A DNA stretch of 64,000 nt from Phlebopus portentosus (Eukaryota; Basidiomycota; Agaricomycetes; Boletales; Boletinellaceae). Positions 52,901 to 64,000 of this stretch are shown here, one piece after another (position 1 is the first letter of the stretch; every line of letters starts with the position of its first letter). The translations under genes and the position numbers were made by a program. Under the pieces are notes generated by a model. That model saw nothing but the letters and a program-made list of their open reading frames with translations. It was not told the origin of the DNA and searched no databases. The DNA is taken from NCBI GenBank assembly GCA_037892935.1, contig JAYXKI010000001.1, forward strand, positions 62,001 through 126,000, read 5' to 3'.

Positions 52901-53671
52901 ACTACCCTTTGTAGTCCCGCCCAAGGAGCGATGTTCGCACCTCTAGCACTGAAGTATGTCTTCTCCTTGCTAAGATGGTCACTCAGATAGATAGTGACCG
53001 TTCCCTTTAGCGTGCCTTTGAAATCTGTCAAATTCACGGGTGGAGGCGGCTCGGGTGGTTCAAATAACACACCTGTCATCGTAGGTGCGACCGTGGGTGG
53101 TGTTGCTGGTCTGGGAATCATTGGTGCCCTCCTCTTTCTCTTCTATCGTCGGCGTCGACAGCAACAAAAAGGAATCTATAATCGCACAGACCGTATTGAG
53201 CGCGTGAAGCCTTCGAAATTCCCTTCCGAGTCTGTTCTCGAGCCGCTTAGCTCGACGGTACACCCGGGAATGTATGACATGCGCACTGTACCATACCCAT
53301 CACAAACGAACACAAGTGAAACATTCAATGCAAACGGTGGCACTCCAAATACGGTTACGCTGCATCCAGCCACTTCCGCACCTTTCCACGTACGAAACCT
53401 AGCAGATGCAGAGTCGGATGGGGCAGCCGACGCAGATGACTCGTCAGCTTTAGGTGGTGGTTTCTCTACATCCGGAAGCTCCCGTCCTATGCCAGTGACA
53501 CCACGATCACGCAACAAAAGCGCTACACATCAGGATGAATTACGATCGGAGGTGGATGATCTTCGAAGAGAGATCGAGCGGATAAAGGAGGAGCGAGCTG
53601 TGCTCAATGAAGCTCCACCTTCATATGATGAAGAGGTTGTCAATGCGCTCGGATCTCCTGCTGTAAGATGA
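49940..53671 (+). CDS. GtaA-like membrane-anchored protein 2 (DUF5127/DUF4965/DUF1793)
   Basis: Starts MLHNLLVFLLFSLWRSVLVR at 49940, a signal peptide ending before GQGNWTTTPFNP; stops at 53671. All exons join in frame. Ectodomain landmarks: MPLAVKHPYVNAWMALG, VLGWYASIRVDGEAYRLMG, QQSFVFTPTRSSYIMQAG, EWISGNTG, ALGVVRDPAIRYSNELVQ, YADILSLSTRQAMGALEY, LYSAMPVYLYLNPAILGYLL, SANMLIMSLAHAQ, YNLYADKLLQLNLI, GAMFAPLAL. Then a Gly-rich spacer, one helix (VIVGATVGGVAGLGIIGALL), basic RRRRQQQK, a variable tail, and a terminal coiled coil DDLRREIERIKEERAV followed by PPSYDEE. It lies opposite in orientation to copies 1, 3 and 4. The last helix-proximal half shares near-identical introns with copy 1. Confidence 0.86.
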
Positions 53672-53931
53672 CATGTGCGCATTATGGTGCAAGCGCACAT
53701 CTTTAATCGTTTTGTATCGTATCAATGGGTTACTTGTCACATCTTTCCACTGTTATCTACTCAATGGACACCTTCCTTTATCTTCTGTCACATTATTCTT
53801 GTTTATTGCTCCCCCAGGGAGTGTGGTATACTCAACTAAAGACATTTCATCGGCATATATAGCTAGGGTTACGTCTAGGATAAGAATGTTCAGCCGCAGA
53901 ATTCTACGACTCGCAGGACAGACATTAAATA

Positions 53932-54737
53932 TCAAATAATGTAGGGAACGGCTAAGCTACCGAAAAGGGTGTGATGAGACCAGAAGATTGCGTCCACACG
54001 GACATGTTTGTGGAGGATGTAGATGGTCAACAACTTTGTCAATGTGAAATATGTCCATACGACCAGGTAAGACTCCGCAACTTTCATACATACAAATTCC
54101 CAAGAGCCCTGCAAGTTTCGGGTATACACCGACGCTTGGATCAGGCCTCGTTCCGTTCCAGCGAGATAAAAATACAAGGAGTCTGTAAGCTCTAGGTTGG
54201 CGTTATAACTGAGACACTGTCCGCTGCCAGTCAGAAAACACGGATCCAAAGAAATGGACCGGGAGAGGCATACCACGCTATCCACGACCATACCCGGTGC
54301 TGTCTTTCCGTTTACCGTAACGGTGATGGTCTTTCCACAGTATGGGCTGCATGAATCTGGAAATATACTCGCCATTCGAATCAGTTGTCGCGTGTCGGAA
54401 GCTCCAAACCACAAGTCCAACACGTACAGATTTGGGAAGAGCAACTTGCTGAAAATACGCATGTGTATTAAACAATCGAACATTGCCGGGATTTTCCCAG
54501 ACAAACTCACTATAAAGTTTCTTGAACGTGTATAACCACAGACGCCAGGGCTAGGATCACTATTCACAAGTGAGCTGGGCAGTGTCTAGAAACGAAAGAT
54601 TGCCCTGCAATCCATCAGGAGCGGTCGACCTACTGAAGTCCGTCGTGCTTTCGACTCGTTTTTCCTTCAATGGCAGAGCCGAATACTAGAGGAGTAGCAA
54701 GCGCACAAGCAGTCACAGCAAAGCCTGAGAGTACCAT
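53932..54737 (-). CDS. Divergent secreted double-psi beta-barrel protein E
   Basis: Proposed start MVLSGFAVTACALATPLVFG at 54737 (exon 1 54737-54634), a signal peptide, then an exon with SLVNSDPSPGVCGYTRSRNF, one with QVALPKSV, one with SCSPYCGKTITVTVNGKTAP and GMVVDS, and a last one with CLSYNANLELTDSLYFYLAG followed by NLQGSWEF. The order VCGY, VALPKS, PYCGKTI, MVVDSC, LELTDSLYF, GSWEF matches the barrel fold of the A-D array but sequence similarity is low and the CxGC signature is reduced to a single cysteine. The 3' end is uncertain: the frame continues past GSWEFV to 53932, or another intron follows. Exon borders were inferred by frame, so moderate certainty. Confidence 0.6.
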
Positions 54738-55259
54738 GACGGGTTGAAATGCAATGCTGCGGTTGTACCTCCCGATGTTGTCGGCTTTAATACGCAAAAT
54801 AGCCGTTTCACTGCTGTCTGGACGGAATACTCCATTCGGAATTTGGCTAACTCGACAGTCTGGAGAAATTAAGCTAGAATGTGTTACAAGTCACTTTGCC
54901 ATATATTCACGTCAAATAGAAATCGGAAAGACTTCTGAAATGATGGCTTCAGAGTCCCAGGTAGCAGTTGAGAGAGGATACCAGAGAAGAGCGTCTTCTG
55001 AGGCCACAGAACCTCCAAGTAAGCACTGGCTTGCCAGAAGTCGTCCATGCAGCTTTACTTATAATGCTTCTGACATACAATCAAGGAGTTAGATCATCCA
55101 CTGGGTAGCTGAAATGAGAAACAAACAGCACCTGAGGCTCGAGCCTGCCCGATTGCCCGATCATGGACGGAAAGTCCCGGACGGAGATACTTCTCTGCTT
55201 ACGTCATCGAAAACCCGCAAAATTGAACTTATTGAATATTTATTGAATATCAAAATAAA
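54738..55259. other. Divergent upstream region of barrel gene E and F-box-like gene
   Basis: Non-coding as far as I can see; shared promoter region of two diverging genes. Confidence 0.5.
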
Positions 55260-56872
55260 ATGCTGCTCTCATCTTTGCCGCCTGAGCTTTACGCGGCCAT
55301 CCTCGATCACATCGACGACGACCACATCCAGTCATCGGTACTTGCGCTCACCAGGGCGGTACCGCACGCACCCGTTCCGTTAGACAGGCTCTTCGAGTCC
55401 ATCAGGCTATGCACACCACAGTCGGTGATACATCTCCAGCGTCGATTGCGCGGCGGTCAGCCAGAGGCGCTGTATGTGAGGAGTTTGCGTATTCAGTCAT
55501 GGACGGCAGACGCACAGATCATTATCAACCTCCTCGCGCTGCTTGACAATTTGATCGCTCTCGCGCTATTCGTTGGTCCGAACTTTGCGCCAGAAATCTT
55601 GTTGGAGATATTTGAGAAACCTCGAGAGCGCTTAGAATCCCTATCTCTACGATTCCGGCCATAGTGCGTGCTTTATGCAATTTTCCTACTCGTGCATCTC
55701 ATAACTGGCTTCCCTCAGTGTACAACGAGCCAACTACTACCAGTTCCTTAAAGGTGCATATTTTGATCCAACTATTTCTGCAATTGCAAGCTGGCCATCA
55801 TCCTCGCTGCATTCTCTGTCAGTTGTGCAAGATCCGTCAACGCACCAAGTTTCCTTCGCACAGCCTCTCGTATTCTTCAACTTCAAGCCTCTTCTCACGC
55901 TCTCCATTTCCCCAGCGGCGCACAATATCACATCTTTGTGCATTCGCATACCAGGAAGAGACGTCGGACCATATCTTGCTGTTGCGCCGAAATCATTCCC
56001 AGCGTTAAAAGTTCTAGACCTCTCAACAGGGAATATCAAAGGCGCGCAGTTTGATCGCCTACTAGCGCGCTTCGACTGCGTCCAGCATGTTCGGCTGGAT
56101 TCATGTGCGTTACTTGCAGGGCGCGAGCCGGCCGAATGGGCCGCGCTTGGTAAGGACTGTGCACTGACTGGCGCTCGCAGAGCGCGTGATCGTGAAAGAG
56201 GGCTGAGAGCTTGGAAGGAAGCGCAAGAACAACGTATACATCCTTCACACGAACGGGATGCAGCGCAGAATCGAATTTCGAAAGCTCGTGCTGGACGAAA
56301 AGGTCTTGCAACCGCTACTCTCTCGCTTCGTGGTGCCTCTGAGCCTACTCTTCCCACACCCGAATCCAGCATGTCCACCTCCGACATACCTCCTGTAGAC
56401 TCATTGGTCCTTCAACGAAAGATTCGCGTTGCTCCCCTTCCTCCCTCGCTGCTTACACTTACAGCAACCGCTCCTCCCCCCTTCCCCCAGACCATCCCCC
56501 TGAAGAGCATCACGACACCACTCTGGTCCTTCGTGATCACTATGCGACCTTCCGCAAGGCCTTTGCAGAGGGATGGGAATCCGGCATCGCTCAGCTACGC
56601 AGCACCTGGACGAGACTCCGCTCCTTCGCACGGAACAATAACACGCATGTCATGGTTCTTACTCCAGGTGCGCCTCCAGAAGCTCTGCACTGGATGGCCT
56701 GGAAGAGGTGAATGAGGAATGCTGGAAGAGGCTCGAAACAGGGAGTTACCCTCCACCGATCTTGTGTTTCGCTGGTGAAGTTAAGGGTGCAGGAACGTTG
56801 CATCCGGCAGGCTGCGGCCATCAAATCACCGAGATGATGTGGGGCCATCCTGAATTTCTTGGGGTGAAGTAA
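55260..56872 (+). CDS. F-box-like / leucine-rich protein with apparent frameshifts
   Basis: Starts MLLSSLPPELYAAILDHIDD at 55260, an F-box-like N-terminus, followed by ALTRAVPHAPVPLDRLFESI and leucine-rich segments (VRSLRIQSW, LIALALFVGPNFAPEILLEI, ALKVLDLSTGNIKGAQFDRL). One intron near 55663-55718. An unusual basic block (ARRARDRERGLRAWKEAQEQ) follows. The frame then changes twice: near 56470-56490 (in a run CCTCCCCCCTTCCCCC) and near 56680-56695, each consistent with loss of one base. After them clear coding resumes: HHDTTLVLRDHYATFRKAFA, then LEEVNEECWKRLETGSYPPP and ITEMMWGHPEFLGVK, stop 56872. Either sequence errors or a young pseudogene. Basidiomycete genomes hold many such F-box-like proteins, likely SCF substrate adaptors, not individually studied. 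Confidence 0.6.
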
Positions 56873-57408
56873 ACAGTGCTGGCGTCTTTGATATTGTACT
56901 TGTATTCGGGGGCATAGATGACACGATAAGCGTTGTGGCGATGAAAACTCTGTCAGCAGGCGAAAGGAAAAGACGATGTAGAATATTGGAGCTTCTCTGC
57001 AGACGCGCATTGAACAAGGTGAAAATGAAGACGGTCTGAATGAGTCGAACCTCCACCTCATGCTCAGTTCATAGGCGAGTCGCGAATAAACAGAGTGATC
57101 CTAGATTTTCGATGCGCGAATGAAAACCAAATGACAGTAATTTCTTAATCGCGAGAACACGAATAGCAAACAAAGATGGATGAAAAACAAAGATAGGTAT
57201 AACTACAAATACAGCAAGAACAAGCGACTTTCTGGAGTGTCAGGTAAGAGCAAGGGAGAACGTATGATAAGCGAAAGCATCAAAGAAAATGCAACACTTG
57301 AGAAAATCTATGGGCCGGATTACATGTAAAACGACGAAAGGTGTGCAGAGATATGAATTACTGGACCGGTCGTGTACGCGAAAATACAACAGAAGAGAAG
57401 ACTGAATT
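56873..57408. other. Convergent 3' region, F-box-like and GtaA-like 3
   Basis: No gene seen. Short ORFs on both strands lack character. Confidence 0.5.
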
Positions 57409-60400
57409 CTAAGCATCCGAATATGACGGCGGAGCTTCCGAGTTCCCATGAGACAAACATCGCTCTTGTCTTAGTCGTTCCACCTCCTGTTGCAATCTAT
57501 CAAATTCCTCTCGCGTTGGCACCTGCACAACAACGTCATACATTATTTTGGTTTTCGTTTGGGCGCGCAATTGACTCGCTTACCGTCAGAGTGCTTCCGG
57601 CACTTTCAAACTGTTGTCTGACTGTGGCTCCTCTTCCAGCTCCGCCATCACCGCTTTCAGTCATAATCGCTCCATTCCGGGACAGTGCTTCTGTTCTTAG
57701 TTGGACTTTGTCAAAGATTAATTCACTCTTTGACAAATGAGCTGAACTATTAGTTAGAGCCGGAAAGCCACTCTCCGGGCCTCTAGAAAGTATCGGCCAG
57801 AATGTCTGTGGTCTTGGCAATGCGTCTTGTAATTCGCGATTACGACGCCTTCGAATCCAATAGAAACCAGAGAAAGCGATGATACAGGCTCCGAGGACAC
57901 TGCCGATGATAGCTCCCACGATAACGCCAGGAGACTGACCAGTGCTGCCGGATTGAGTCTCATTAGAGGACAAAGATATTGTTTGATTTGTCGTGCTGTC
58001 ATGTGTGAGAAAAGAAATGATTGTCGTGAAGATGAACAATCTCACTTTAGTGCTAGAAGTGCGAACATGCTTCCCACGGTTGGTCTACAATCGGAGCTGA
58101 GAAAAACTCAGAAGCACCGCAGGAAAGGAAAAGGCTTACGTGTTTACGCCTAGACCCGAACTGAATCTCAAGCCTGTGTCCGGATCGTAATGCGAAGAGA
58201 AGGGCTGGTCGTTTAGGTTACTGGAGGCATACTCGTACACTTTTGATATGAAGAGCTGTTGCATATCAGGGTCGGATTCCGCCCCTGCAGCGAACATCAT
58301 CCAGTCTACATGATGATCCTGTCAAAAGAATTGATATACTCATAATCAAGCAACCACTCACGCGTTGTTGTGTTTTGACCCGGAGAGCCGGTAAGAGCAT
58401 AGCCAAACTCGAATGTATCTTTCGGCACTACTCAGATCAAACACACGCGGGACATGCACTAAATGCGAGGACAAACCTGAAAGATTCTGATAGTAAATAG
58501 TAGAGACATCATAGACCATTTGAGGAACTACTCCGAGACCGAGCAGCTTGTCAGCGCACAGATTGTACATCATGCCATTCGAATTTGAGTCATTTAGAAT
58601 GAAGTTAATGTAGGAAGGCGAGATCGTCTCGTTCTGCCATCGCTCCATCACCGTAGTTGCGCTGTTCTAGATCCCATGAAATCATATGAGTGGGATGATC
58701 AAGAGATCATGAAAGGCAAGGAGCTCACATTATATCGCTCCTGGTCGGTGATATTTCCCGAGACTTCAGCAATTTTTGCCATCCGCAGATACTTCAGCAA
58801 TAGATTCGCTCGGTTGTCGCTTACAAAGTCGGAGTTTGTGCTGAAGTGCCCGCTTGATCTACCGTCAAAAGGTATATAAGATACGTCAACGTCCAATTAC
58901 ACGAGATGACATTCGAATAACTCACTGGTTAGTGAATGATACTGAATTGTCGACAAGGTAGTCTGCCCAGTTCTGAAGCAGGTTATACTACGAAAATACT
59001 GAGTTTAGAACATCATCTAGGTCTAAGAAAGCTCATACTTACATGATCACGCAGAAGAGTCCCATTTCCTGAAGCTAGGGAGTAGGCCAAAGCCATGATT
59101 ATCATATTGGCAGATGCTTTGACAATGTTGATGAGGAATATCGTACTATATCGAAATCGAGACTCATCATCAATACCATAAACATGAGGATCGTTTATTC
59201 CATCAGCTACCGCACTCGGATAAGTGCTTCCTATCAAGACAAGTGAGATTTGGCAAGTAAGAGATGAAGATCGAGTTCACCTATATTCGTTGCCGCGTAC
59301 TCTAACAGGTATGATGGAGAATTTTGATTACAGTAAGGTATAGAAAGGCTGGAAAGGCTGGATAAAGTGCATCCACAGTATTTATACTTCTGCCTGACCT
59401 GTGCGACGAATTAATAAACAACAAGCGCCCCTCACAGGTGACTTGAGCTCACCCGCTATCTGACCCGATTTTGCCCACGTTCCTCATGAATATTCTGACG
59501 TCTGTATTGTTCCAAGTCCCATCATCCGCTGGTTCGGGAAGCGTAATATCCATAGAGCCCATAACTTGGCGGGTGCTGAGAGATACAAGGGCACCGTACT
59601 CTGGAGAAATAGCTTCGGCCACTCCGATTATCTGATCGTCCAACATTTGGGCCGATGTCTTTGCCCTCGGAAAATCGTCTAGGAAAAATTTAGTCTACAA
59701 GCCAATTAAATATTAGTGTTTCTATTGATAAGCGAAGGAGAGTGCCAATACTTACAGCATCATTTATGCTGCCAAATGTCGACATAAAGTACGGTCGCCT
59801 ATTTTCGATGACATTTTCCGGTGTACGATATTGCACGGAAGGATCGCGAACGGCTCCAAGTGCCTAAACAGCTGGTTCTGGGGTTGTCGTGATATTACCC
59901 CAGTCAATCGCTATACCAAGAACCGGTGTGTCGCTCTCGTTGGCTGCTCTGAATACAAGTGCATCGGAATCATACAAAGACAGTAGGACCAATGGGGCTC
60001 ACATCAGCGCAGCACGGAAATTGCTGTCGGCTTGATTATTGAGAGTACCGCTGCTGGGATTTGAAACAAATATACCACGCGTGTTATCTCTTGACGAGAT
60101 GGACCAAGATGTTGTCGTTCCGTTGATCTGGGAGTTGAATTATTGGAACTTGTTCGGTATAAATTTCAAAGATGCGGGAATCACCTTCTTGAATACATAA
60201 TATGCTGTTAAATGTCTTGCGAGCAGATCAGTCACGACGAACCGTTCCTGATCCTGCAATTGCATACTCAGGACGACGTATTGCGAGGCATCATCCGTCT
60301 CTTCACTTTTCCATGTAATAGTATCCGATGTGTCCCCTGCAATCAGCCCTGATGTAGGCGCAGACATGAAGCATGTGACGGTAAGGTGCCTATCAAAGTA

Positions 60401-61065
60401 GCGCTTACCTCCTTCAATATCCGAATACAAACGAACTCTATGTGCAATACCGTCCGTAGATTGCGCAGATACGTATAGGTATAAAAAGGGAAGAGATAAG
60501 AGCGTAATTTTCTTGCCTGGAGTACATCAGCGCATTGGACTTCGAGTAGTATCAATTGGAAAATGCACTTCTATGGGACTAAGAAACGACATATTGAACT
60601 GCATTCCACCAGCTGTCATGACAAAAGTGGAGCGGGTCGCCGTGAACTCGGTCAACGTCAGATTCGGAGTGTCCTCCGTATCGTTATATTGACCAAGGAG
60701 GCGGTGTTCTTTGTCATCGACAACAACGCTAGCGTACCATCCCGTATTCTAATCACAAAACGGAGCGTGCGTTTCATTCATCGAGTTCTTCCCAAAGAGA
60801 AAGAAAAACGAACGAGTCCAAACTATGCTTGTGGAGTGGCCTCGAAAGGTCGGACTTCTGAGCTCTGGCCTTGTTGCAGCCACACATTGAAATAGGTTGA
60901 ACGCACAGCAAGCGGAAAAGCTGGCGGGTTGAACGGAAAGATAGATTGATTTTGAAGTCCTGTTTGTCCGAGAACCTGCAAGGCATAAACGAGGAAAAGT
61001 GCTAAAGAAAGTATCATGAAGGAAAGGGGAAGATAAGTGCGCACCAGTAGGAGAAATACAGACAT
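57409..61065 (-). CDS. GtaA-like membrane-anchored protein 3, with an in-frame stop
   Basis: Starts MSVFLLLVRTYLPLSFMILS at 61065 (long hydrophobic signal), with IFPFNPPAFPLAVRSTYFNV, NTGWYASVVVDDKEHRLLG, WSISSRDNTRGIFVSNPSS, ALGAVRDPSVQYR, YGALVSLSTRQVMGSMDI, SANMIIMALAYSLASGNGTL, MYNLCADKLLGLGVVP, then a membrane helix (VIVGAIIGSVLGACIIAFSG), basic WIRRRRNR, and a tail with VERLRQERC and PPSYSDA ending at 57409. Codon 59866-59864 is TAG where copies 1 and 2 have Phe/Tyr (EPAV-stop-ALGAVRDP). No intron removes it. All other exons and splice sites look sound, including a 61-nt intron near the 3' end. It is either a recently inactivated copy or a sequence error. Confidence 0.78.
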
Positions 61066-61819
61066 ATTGAATGTCTTCCCGTGATCACCAGAACAACGGT
61101 CGATACAGAAGTATATCAAACAGAAGAGAAGAGAAGAGAAGGGACTGTACAGAATACGAATGATGGCAATAAAAAAATCAGAGCTAGCTCTCAACTGGAT
61201 TCGCACATCAGAACCATATGCATATGCAGCCGATCGTTGCAATGATCTCCGAGTCGGCAATATGTCGGGTTACCAGTGGAAACCATTGAGTGCGCGAGTG
61301 AAGGTTACGATCTGGGAGTCATATCCAATAAAAAAAGTCGAACTTGCTCTCCCGCATCTCGATGGTATCTCGATGGCTTTAGGGAAGAAGGCAAAATGCC
61401 AAGAGTGAAGTTGATGTGGAAAATGGTTACGTCAGCATACTACATCATACCTGAACATTGTGAATCCACTGTTGGAAATCCATAGACGTAGAAGAATGAT
61501 ACTTTATACGCCTTTCTGGCACGTTCCACAGAGCAAAAGACAGCAGAGGTAGGTACAACAAAGGGCGTATACCGCAGAGTGGTTACCAGTGACGGCACTA
61601 CGGCCCAAGAATATGAGTTAGATCAGAATGAGAGCAGTACTACTAGTGAGGAGCAGAAAACGAAAAGATTTGAAAAGGCAAACTTTTGACAACGGAAGGA
61701 ATGTAAATTTCCAATATCTATGGATGTAATCGGGCCGACGACCATACCGCACAAGAAAAGAGCAAGGAAAGAAATTATTCAACGACAGGATAGAAAGATC
61801 GAAAGAATAAATATGTCAT
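61066..61819. other. Spacer between GtaA-like genes 3 and 4
   Basis: Non-coding; promoter of copy 3 and 3' region of copy 4. Nothing specific recognised. Confidence 0.5.
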
Positions 61820-64000
61820 TCAAGAAGGTCCATCATACTCAGGCGGTGCCTCATCAGCCAGCCTCCGTTCTTCACGTATCCGCTCAAGGTCTCGTCGGAG
61901 ATTATCCACCTCAGATCTCAGCTCCTCATTCACCAGCGTCTGCTTCGCAAGCATGACTTGCTGCGGGGCAGTCCCATCGTTCACTGAGCCTCCACCGTGT
62001 CCTCCTCCACGAGAGCGGCTAGAATAACTACCCCGCCCACCTCGTGAGGACCCGCGCCCGCTACTTGTCGTCGCGCTCCCGACTTGCGAGGCTGACGGGC
62101 CGATATCATCGCTCTCCCCCGGCCGATGCGTGCGGAAGTACGTGCTGTCCCGTACGTTCTGCGCCGTGCTCGCTCCGTACGGATTCGGCAGGACCGACTC
62201 CGCACCATTCGAATGGGTGTACGCAGCGGCACCAGTGCCAGCAGCACCAACACTGGCGTAAGCGGCAGCACCGTATCCTTGTGATACCGTCCCTGTTCCC
62301 GTGGCAGTTCCAGTCGTCGTCGTTCCTAATGTAAACGGCTCAAACGTCGCGCCGTCACTAAATCCAGGTAACTTCGGTCGACTATCATACGACGCGGGAG
62401 AAGGAGAAGTCAAGGCGCCCGTACTCATAGGATTCACCCGTGTACCGTACATCTCCTGTTCGCGTAGGCGCCTTCGACGACGGAGGCAGAAGAACACGCC
62501 CGCTCCGATAAGAGCCGCCCCTGCTACGCCGCCCACTACTCCACCTGCGATGGCACCCGCGTTGGAGCCGCTCGAGGCGGAGAATTCTGAGCCGTCTGGG
62601 ATGGTGCTGCCATCCGTAGGAATGTTGATGTCGGACTGGATCGAAGTACTGAAATACATGTCAGACGGCTTCCGCTGAAAGGTATACAAGAGCAACATAC
62701 TTCAATGCTAACAGTGAGAAAACACCTCCGATTGCAGGACTAGAAGGTAAGTTGGTGATCAGATACATAGACTAACAATGAAAGAGCATCTCTCAACAAT
62801 TACCTGTTCTTCCCAGCATGTGGACTACTATCCGCAATCCCACTCGACGGATCATAATAAAGCGAAAATGGTGTGTTGTTCTGGTTTGACGCCGCGTACT
62901 CGTGCACTTGGTTTATCATGTACTCCCTTGTCGCCGAATTCTGGACAGTAGAGGCAGAGAACATCATCCAGTCTATTATTTGAAAAGGAAATTCCGCAGG
63001 TCAGATGGCGTCGGCATAGAAGAAAGGCGGTATATGATACGCACGTGCACCCGTCCGATCTGTATCTTCGTTATTCAGAGGTAATCCATACTTTGCTTGA
63101 CCTACAAACACAAACAATCAAATGCGTCAATATCCGCGACCACGGCAAGCATAAGCTCCTTCACTATGAACCGAAAATACTCACTCGCGATGTTATTATA
63201 AAAGACGGTGGCAACTTGATACACCTGATCCGACACAAGGTCCAATTGGAGTAACTGATCCGCATACAGATTGTAAATCAATCCATTCGTGTCGGTGTCG
63301 CCAGAAATGAAGTTGATATGCGAGTTATCCGAAGCAAGCGCATTCGCTTGCCATTCTGAGATATATGACGCTGCGGTGTCCTGAGTGTTTGATCAGTTCG
63401 GACCAGTTATTGCGAGATGCATTCATATTGCTTGGTGATTCGAGAGAAATGAAGGTTATGGTGTATGACTCACGTTGAAGTGCTGCTGATCAGCACTAAC
63501 ATCCGCCAACTCAGCGATCTTAGCCATACATGCGATACCAATGATGCCCTTCAACACAAGGTTCGTCTGGTTATTGTTCGACACTTGCGAGCTGGTCGTA
63601 AAGTCAGCGGATTTCCTAAAGAAAGTATCGTTTCAGTTTGCATTTTATCTACGTACGAAGAAGGCGCACTCATTTGTCGGGGACATCGTATTATTCTCGA
63701 GGTACTCTGCCCATCCTCGAAGTAGGGTGTACTGCAACACATGACATATCCAATTACTATCAGGAGAAAACTGAGACAAGCGAAAAGCTCTTACATGTCT
63801 ACTGAGGAACGTTCCGTTCCCGGACCTTTGCGAGTACGCGAGCGTCATAATAAGCATATTCGCAGATTCTGCATTTAAAAAAAAAAAAAAACATCAAAGG
63901 TTTAACAAATCTGAAACTAATAAGTGAACCCGTGCATTCTCACCTTCAATACGATAGTCATGCGAATCAGTGATCCCATCGGCAGTAGCATTCGGGTACG
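61820..64000 (-). CDS. GtaA-like membrane-anchored protein 4, 5' part beyond window
   Basis: Only the 3' part is present, continuing past 64000. It reads YPNATADGITDSHDYRIE at the right edge, then SANMLIMTLAYSQRSGNGTF, LEYLENNTMSPTNE, YNLYADQLLQLDLV, WMMFSASTVQNSATREYMIN, then a spacer, one helix (GAIAGGVVGGVAGAALIGAG), basic RRRRRLREQE, and a long Gly/Ser/Thr-rich tail with an RGG-like patch (GRGSSRGGRGSYSSRSRGGG). It ends with a coiled coil (NLRRDLERIREERR) and APPEYDGPS at 61820. The tail is far longer than in copies 1-3. No break was seen in the visible part. Same strand as copy 3, in tandem. Confidence 0.82.

Noticed and set aside
54550..54720. Frameshifts in the first exons of barrel gene E
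   Set aside because: A 59-nt intron with GTAGGT donor and CCCAG acceptor restores one continuous frame.
57500..57560. Frameshift near the 3' end of GtaA-like 3
   Set aside because: The frame change is fully explained by a normal 61-nt GT-AG intron joining STLT to VPTREEFDRL.

Overview
The window is nuclear DNA of a filamentous basidiomycete, most likely an Agaricomycete. The evidence is densely packed genes split by many short introns (about 45-85 nt), families typical of mushrooms (DUF6533 multi-pass proteins, small secreted double-psi beta-barrel proteins, membrane-anchored GtaA-like proteins, a divergent F-box-like protein), and single-copy conserved eukaryotic genes with basidiomycete-style architecture. 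I saw no rRNA, CRISPR, IS element or convincing tRNA. Coordinates are spans from start to stop codon; introns were placed by eye from GT/GC-AG borders, reading frame and family conservation.

Layout. 0.4-7.9 kb: four minus-strand paralogues of a small secreted RlpA-like double-psi beta-barrel protein (A-D), separated by long non-coding stretches; C lacks an ATG and D lacks a splice acceptor. 9.7-13.1 kb: an ASC-1-type C2HC5 zinc-finger protein and tRNA-dihydrouridine synthase DUS1. 13.5-15.5 kb: first DUF6533 gene. 16-25.5 kb (plus): DUF985 cupin, telomere/TTT-complex protein TEL2, and an ISWI chromatin remodeller. 25.9-27.3 kb (minus): EI24/RRT8-like membrane protein. 27.5-31.2 kb (minus): GtaA-like 1. 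31.5-34.8 kb (plus): peroxiredoxin-like PRXL2 protein and chaperonin subunit CCT3. 35.9-40.0 kb: two more DUF6533 genes in tandem. 40.4-49.4 kb (plus): cohesin loader MAU2/SCC4, autophagy protein ATG101, splicing factor WBP11 (overlapping ATG101), and an MFS sugar transporter. 49.9-64 kb: GtaA-like 2 (plus), a divergent beta-barrel gene (minus), an F-box-like gene (plus), then GtaA-like 3 and 4 (minus; 4 runs off the right edge).

The housekeeping genes form conserved blocks. Between them sit three expanded surface or secreted families: the beta-barrels, the DUF6533 proteins and the GtaA-like proteins. The GtaA-like proteins share a plan of signal peptide, large ectodomain, one membrane helix, and a cytosolic tail ending in a short coiled coil and a (P/L)PxY motif. 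Copies 1 and 2 share near-identical introns over about 0.5 kb, which suggests gene conversion.

Several otherwise excellent genes (ISWI, CCT3, F-box-like) carry single-base deletions, two of them clearly at homopolymers. That pattern points to consensus-sequence errors more than to decay. GtaA-like 3 (in-frame stop) and beta-barrels C and D (start and acceptor substitutions) are better candidates for real damage.
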